Assembly (NCBI GenBank): GCA_021784995.1
Contig: JAJYHA010000058.1
Span: 1-8,750 of the forward strand
Length of the DNA stretch: 8,750 nt
Source: Myxococcales bacterium
GTDB taxonomy: Bacteria > Myxococcota > Myxococcia > Myxococcales > Anaeromyxobacteraceae
Reading direction: 5' to 3'
Positions 5,319 to 8,750 of the stretch are shown in pieces; the first letter of the stretch is position 1, and every line of letters starts with the position of its first letter. The position numbers and the translations under genes were made by a program. A model generated the notes under the pieces. That model did not search any database, was not told where the DNA came from, and saw nothing but the letters and a program-made list of their open reading frames with translations.

Positions 5319-6881
5319 TCACAGGGGGATGTTCCCGTGCCTCCTGGGCGGGAGCTCCCGCCGCTTCCCGCGCAGCATCTCGAGCGCACGGATCACGCGC
5401 GGCCGCGTCTCCTCCGGCCGGATGACCTCGTCCACGTACCCCAGCTCCGCCGCCCGGTACGGGTTCGCGAACCGCTCCCGGTACTCGTCGGCGAGCCGCC
5501 GGCGCTCGGCGTCCGCGTCCTCGGCGGCCGCGATCTCCTTGCGGAAGACGATGTTCACCGCCCCCTCCGATCCCATGACCGCGATCTCGGCCGTCGGGAA
5601 GGCGAGGTTCACGTCGGCGCGGAGGTGCTTGGAGGCCATGACGTCGTACGCGACGCCGTACGCCTTGCGGACGACGACCGTGACCTTGGGGACGGTCGCC
5701 TCGGCGAAGGCGTAGAGCAGCTTCGCGCCGTGGCGGATGATGCCACCCCGCTCCTGGTCCGTGCCGGCGGCGAAGCCGGGGACGTCCACGAAGGTGAGCA
5801 GCGGGAGGTTGAAGGCGTCGCAGAACCGGACGAAGCGGGCCGCCTTGACGCTCGCGTCGGCGTCGAGCGCCCCGGCCAGCACCGCCGGCTGGTTCGCGAC
5901 CACTCCCAGGGGCCGCCCGCCCATGCGCGCGAACCCCACCACGACGTTGGCCGCGAAGCGGGGGGCCACCTCGAGGAGGCGGCGATCGTCGACGACCGCG
6001 CGCACCACGTCCTTCACGTCGTAGGGGGCGTCCGGGCCGTCGGGGACCACCCGCCGCAGCGACTCGTCGCGGCGGCCCGCATCGTCGGAGCAGGGCTCCG
6101 CGGGCGGGTCGTCCGCGCTGCTGGGAGGCAGGTACGAGAGGAGCTCCCGCACCGCGCGCAGGGTCGCCGCCTCCGTGTCGTGCGTGAAGTGCGCCACGCC
6201 GGACCGCTGCGCGTGGGCGCGCGCGCCGTCCAGCTCCTCCCGCCTCCCCTCCTCGTGCGCCGCCGCGCAGACGACCTCCGGCCCGGTGACGAACATGCAG
6301 CCCGTCTCCTCCACCATGAAGACGAAGTCGGTGATGGCGGGCGAGTACACCGCCCCGCCGGCGCACGGCCCCAGGATGACGCTGATCTGCGGGACCCGCC
6401 CCGAGGCGCGCACGTTGCGCAGGAAGATGTCGGCGTATCCCGCCAGCGCGGCCACGCCCTCCTGGATGCGCGCTCCTCCCGAGTCGTGAAGGCCGACCAC
6501 GGGGCAGCCCACCTCCATGGCCAGGTCCATCACCTTGCAGATCTTCTCGGCGTGCGCCCCGGAGAGCGAGCCCCCGAAGACCGTGAAGTCCTGCGCGAAG
6601 AGGAAGACCTGCCGCCCGTCGACGAGCCCGTGGCCGGTCACCACGCCGTCGCCCGGGATCCGCTGGCGCTGCATCCCGAACTCGGCGCAGCGGTGGGTCT
6701 TGAAGCGGTCGAGCTCGACGAAGGAGCCGGGGTCGAGGAGGAGGGCGATGCGCTCGCGCGCGGTGAGCTTGCCGGCCTCGTGCTGGCGGGCGATGCGCGC
6801 CGCGCCGCCCCCGCGCTCCGCCTCGGCGTCGAGCCGATCGAGCCGCGCGCGCCGGGGATCGGGATCCACGGGCCCGCTCAC
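5319..6881 (-). CDS. pccB: Propionyl-CoA carboxylase beta (carboxyltransferase) subunit
   Basis: A 520-residue carboxyltransferase that moves CO2 from carboxybiotin to propionyl-CoA, giving (S)-methylmalonyl-CoA; it works with a biotin carboxylase/carrier subunit not encoded in this window. The N-terminal crotonase-fold half contains LTARERI (39-45), [11 protein letters not shown] (95-105), [11 protein letters not shown] (132-142) and the oxyanion loop [12 protein letters not shown] (171-182). The C-terminal half contains VDVPGF (365-370), [15 protein letters not shown] (373-387) and AYDVMASKH (411-419). D413 corresponds to the Asp that, in Streptomyces PccB (Asp422), favours propionyl-CoA over acetyl-CoA, which supports the call. 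V410 replaces the usual second Gly of AYGGAYD. The length matches the family. Translation starts at a GTG (6881) that overlaps the upstream stop as GTGA, with GAGGAGG four bases upstream, so coupling to the MshEN-GAF gene is likely. Confidence 0.93.
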   Translation of the reverse strand: MSGPVDPDPRRARLDRLDAEAERGGGAARIARQHEAGKLTARERIALLLDPGSFVELDRFKTHRCAEFGMQRQRIPGDGVVTGHGLVDGRQVFLFAQDFTVFGGSLSGAHAEKICKVMDLAMEVGCPVVGLHDSGGARIQEGVAALAGYADIFLRNVRASGRVPQISVILGPCAGGAVYSPAITDFVFMVEETGCMFVTGPEVVCAAAHEEGRREELDGARAHAQRSGVAHFTHDTEAATLRAVRELLSYLPPSSADDPPAEPCSDDAGRRDESLRRVVPDGPDAPYDVKDVVRAVVDDRRLLEVAPRFAANVVVGFARMGGRPLGVVANQPAVLAGALDADASVKAARFVRFCDAFNLPLLTFVDVPGFAAGTDQERGGIIRHGAKLLYAFAEATVPKVTVVVRKAYGVAYDVMASKHLRADVNLAFPTAEIAVMGSEGAVNIVFRKEIAAAEDADAERRRLADEYRERFANPYRAAELGYVDEVIRPEETRPRVIRALEMLRGKRRELPPRRHGNIPL

Positions 6882-8137
6882 GGCGCCTCCTCGCTCGCGG
6901 CCCCCGCCGCCGTCCCCGCGGCGGGCGGGGCCGGGCGTGCGGGCTCGTGCACCTGCCACCCGCCGCCGTCCCGCCCGGGCTCCGGGGAAGCTCCGGGCCG
7001 CGCGCGCCGGGTGGTGCGCAGGGCACGCTCCAGCGCAGGGCCCACCGTGCCCGCGAAGAGCAGCAGGTCGCCGATGCGGCGGGGCGACACGGGCGCGTCG
7101 CCGTTGTCGGCGTACAGCAGGCAGACCACGCGATCCCGCACCAGGATCGGGCAGGCCAGCGCGGTGTCGGGCCACCCGCGGCCGAGTGCCGCCAGCATGC
7201 GCTCGTTCCCCGGCTGCGCGGCCATCGGCCCGAGGTGAGGCCCGCGAGAGGCGATCACCGCGCCGAAGAGCCCCGCCTCGTCGCGATCGAGGCGCACCGC
7301 GCGGCAGCGGGCGCGCGCACGCGGCCACCCGACGGCGTCGACGCCCACGATGGTCCCGGGACCGACGGCGAAGACGGCGGCGGCCTCGACGAAGTCGCGG
7401 GCGTGGCGGAGCGTCACCCGCAGCACGTCGTCGCGATCCCGCGCGGCGCCGAGCGCCGCCGAGGCCTCCGCCAGGCTCCACCCCGGCGGCTCCGCCGGGA
7501 TCGGCTCGGGATCGATCACCTCGCGCAGGAGCTCCGTCGCGTCGATGGCCTCGGCGGCGCGCGCCACCGCGCGCGCGAGCGGCTGATCGGGATCGGCGCG
7601 ACCGAGCCGCCACCGCGCCGGCGGGTGGCGCACCTCCTCCTCGTGGCCGCGCGCCACGTCCTGCCGGGCGGGCTCCGGGCCGGCGGCCAGCGCAGCCAGG
7701 CGCGGCGGCACCGGCAGGCCGTAGATCGCCCCCAGGAGCGCCCACACCCGCCACTCGGGCGCGACGTGCGGGACGAGGTGCATGGAGAGCAGGGCGCCGA
7801 GATCGGCCAGCACCTCGAGGTCGACCGGGTGCACGGCCGCAAGCGAGAGCTCCCGCCCCTCCAGGCGAAAGGGCGCCAGCGCGTGGCGCCGGGCGATGCC
7901 GGCCGGGAAGACGCGCGCCGCGCGTGGATCGCAGTCGGGCGCCGCGACCAGCGCGGCCGGCAGCCCCGACGCGCGGGAGAGGAACCGGACGAGCTCCGGC
8001 TCCCCGAGCACCCCGAGCTCCAGCAGGGCCGTGTCGAGCGCTCCGCCCGCCTCGCGCGTGCGCGCGAGGGCGCGCTCCATCGCCTCGGCCGGGACGGCCC
8101 TCGCTTCGACGAGCAGCGCGGCGAGGTCGAGCGGCAC
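6878..8137 (-). CDS. MshEN/GspE-N domain plus GAF-like domain protein, no ATPase
   Basis: A 419-residue protein that I place by pattern, not by a close relative. Residues 3-150 resemble the N-terminal domain of type II secretion/type IV pilus ATPases (MshEN, T2SSE_N): two helical repeats (about 3-30 and 33-60, the second ending SGLP) and then an alpha/beta part with [14 protein letters not shown] (77-90) and [14 protein letters not shown] (97-110). After a charged linker (151-215), residues about 220-372 look like a GAF sensory domain, ending in an [19 protein letters not shown] helix (355-373). The tail (375-419) is Pro/Ala/Gly-rich. No Walker A motif, kinase, GGDEF or HTH is seen, so a signalling or adaptor role is likely and the ligand is unknown. 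In MshEN proteins the first domain can bind c-di-GMP, but the key residues look eroded here. The start is a GTG without a Shine-Dalgarno site. It heads the pccB operon. Confidence 0.72.
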   Translation of the reverse strand: MPLDLAALLVEARAVPAEAMERALARTREAGGALDTALLELGVLGEPELVRFLSRASGLPAALVAAPDCDPRAARVFPAGIARRHALAPFRLEGRELSLAAVHPVDLEVLADLGALLSMHLVPHVAPEWRVWALLGAIYGLPVPPRLAALAAGPEPARQDVARGHEEEVRHPPARWRLGRADPDQPLARAVARAAEAIDATELLREVIDPEPIPAEPPGWSLAEASAALGAARDRDDVLRVTLRHARDFVEAAAVFAVGPGTIVGVDAVGWPRARARCRAVRLDRDEAGLFGAVIASRGPHLGPMAAQPGNERMLAALGRGWPDTALACPILVRDRVVCLLYADNGDAPVSPRRIGDLLLFAGTVGPALERALRTTRRARPGASPEPGRDGGGWQVHEPARPAPPAAGTAAGAASEEAP

Positions 8138-8145
8138 GCCCGTGG

Positions 8146-8174
8146 TTTGTAGGCGCCCCCACCGGAGCGGTCAA
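8146..8174 (-). promoter_or_regulatory. Candidate sigma70-type promoter of the MshEN-GAF/pccB/FKBP operon
   Basis: On the minus strand TTGACC (8174-8169, 5 of 6) and TACAAA (8151-8146, 4 of 6) are separated by exactly 17 bases, the best promoter match in the window. Only 8 bases separate the -10 box from the GTG at 8137, so the expected transcription start falls at or within a base or two of the start codon. The proximal in-frame stop (TGA, 8173-8171) overlaps the -35 box. Confidence 0.5.
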
Positions 8175-8199
8175 GGCGCGCGCGTGACGCATGCGCGCC
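8175..8199. repeat. G+C-rich hairpin between the RDD gene and the operon promoter
   Basis: GGCGCGC (8175-8181) and GCGCGCC (8193-8199) form a 7-bp stem, with an inner GCG/CGC helix around the loop TGA and a two-base bulge. It lies between the RDD gene stop (8223) and the -35 box at 8174, so it could end the RDD transcript or be a regulator site for the operon. There is no T-tract. Confidence 0.28.
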
Positions 8200-8222
8200 A
8201 CCGCCCGGGGCACCACCCGCCC

Positions 8223-8750
8223 TCAGCGCCGCAGGGCAGGCGCGCGCACCACCGAGGTGCCGGCCACGAGGTCGTGGAGCGCCCGGCCGTTCCGGCTCAT
8301 CAGGCCGAGGACGATGCCGGCGCCCAGCGCGGCGGTCCCCGCCACGGCGAGCGCCGCGCGCGCCACGCTGCGGGCGATCCCGGGCGCGCCGCCGTCCGGT
8401 CCCTCCACGCGGAGCCCGAGGAGGCGCTTGCCGACGGTCGCGCCCATGAGGGCGTGGCCCAGCGCGGCATAGGTGAAGGCGAGCAGCGCGACGAAGGCAG
8501 CGCAGGCGACGACGGCACCGTCGGGCGCCGCCCGGACCGCGAACAGGACCGGGACCGCGGCGGCGGCGCCCACGACCACGGCGTCCAGGCCGGCCGCGAG
8601 CAGGCGCCGCCCGGCGTCCGGGGCACCCCGGACGGCATCGGGGTCGAGGAGCGAAAGCTGCTCGGGTTCGGCCGGCCCGCCGGCGGCGGCCGGCGGCGCG
8701 AGCGCGACCGCCGGCCCCTGCGGTCCGGACGATCCGGCGTCACACCGCCA
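8223..8750 (-). CDS. RDD-family membrane protein, C-terminal part, cut by window edge
   Basis: The minus-strand frame is open from the right edge to the TGA at 8225-8223, giving 175 residues without a convincing start. The first ~45 are Pro/Ala/Gly-rich with one Cys, and may be a linker after an unseen N-terminal part. Then AGRRLLAAGLDAV contains the Arg and Asp of the RDD motif at the start of a first hydrophobic segment. A second segment follows, then TVGKRLLGLRV, a third hydrophobic segment and the closing ALHDLVAGTSVV, all standard RDD landmarks. RDD proteins are small inner-membrane proteins; some have been linked to ion or solute transport, but no function can be given here. Starting at the GTG at 8579 would cut off the RDD arginine and aspartate, so I treat the gene as continuing beyond 8750. 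It is transcribed in the same direction as the operon, but 85 bases with a hairpin and a promoter lie between them. Confidence 0.85.
   Translation of the reverse strand, partial: WRCDAGSSGPQGPAVALAPPAAAGGPAEPEQLSLLDPDAVRGAPDAGRRLLAAGLDAVVVGAAAAVPVLFAVRAAPDGAVVACAAFVALLAFTYAALGHALMGATVGKRLLGLRVEGPDGGAPGIARSVARAALAVAGTAALGAGIVLGLMSRNGRALHDLVAGTSVVRAPALRR

Noticed and set aside
5208..7238. Plus-strand open frame of 676 codons antisense to FKBP and pccB
   Set aside because: Composition is typical of a shadow frame (His/Asp/Val/Arg-rich, no domain), and pccB on the other strand is unambiguous.
6882..8216. In-frame N-terminal extension of pccB by about 445 residues
   Set aside because: The extension is antisense-like low-complexity sequence in a different frame from the MshEN-GAF gene. 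PccB starts with its own ribosome site at 6881.
8223..8579. Complete 118-residue RDD protein starting at GTG 8579
   Set aside because: The Arg and Asp that define the RDD domain are encoded upstream of 8579 in the same open frame, so the gene is longer and cut by the window.
8671..8700. GGC/CCG-rich repeated stretch as a possible repeat element
   Set aside because: It encodes an Ala/Gly/Pro linker of the RDD protein and is simple codon bias rather than a defined repeat.

Overview
The window is very G+C-rich (by eye well over 70%), with GTG starts, long meaningless open frames antisense to real genes, and protein types common in the Myxococcota. The closest style I recognise is Anaeromyxobacter-like deltaproteobacterial chromosome. 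That assignment is an inference from composition and from the 'VFCHH' cold-shock protein variant, not from a search. I see no mobile element, CRISPR array, tRNA, rRNA or phage signature, so this looks like ordinary core chromosome.

Layout. (1) Positions 1-957, minus strand: N-terminal 319 residues of a methylmalonyl-CoA mutase large subunit, running off the left edge. (2) 958-1267: a 310-base divergent intergenic region with a plausible sigma70-type promoter for each flanking gene and a dyad. (3) 1268-2467, plus: an ACT-domain D-3-phosphoglycerate dehydrogenase-like enzyme. (4) 2531-3340, minus: a PlsC-type lysophospholipid acyltransferase, convergent with (3) across a hairpin. (5) 3411-4586, plus: an FMN-dependent nitronate monooxygenase/FabK-like oxidoreductase with a C-terminal cysteine cluster. 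(6) 4671-4874, plus: a cold-shock protein behind an A+T-rich leader that overlaps the 3' end of (5). (7) A 15-bp hairpin at 4893-4927 separates it from a convergent minus-strand operon: an MshEN/GspE-N plus GAF-like protein (8137-6878), the propionyl-CoA carboxylase carboxyltransferase subunit pccB (6881-5319, GTGA overlap) and a small cytoplasmic FKBP prolyl isomerase (5285-4962). (8) At the right edge, minus strand: the C-terminal part of an RDD-family membrane protein.

Functionally, the window holds two parts of the propionyl-CoA to succinyl-CoA route: the carboxylase beta subunit (which makes methylmalonyl-CoA) and the mutase large subunit (which isomerises it). They are about 4.4 kb apart in separate transcription units, and no biotin carboxylase, biotin carrier, epimerase or cobalamin-binding subunit is visible here. 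The other genes (serine biosynthesis-like, phospholipid acyltransferase, cold shock, prolyl isomerase) look like housekeeping neighbours.

The least ordinary item is the MshEN/GspE-N-GAF protein. It is translationally coupled to pccB, and a good promoter lies so close to its GTG start that its mRNA may be leaderless. I found no convincing undescribed multi-gene system.
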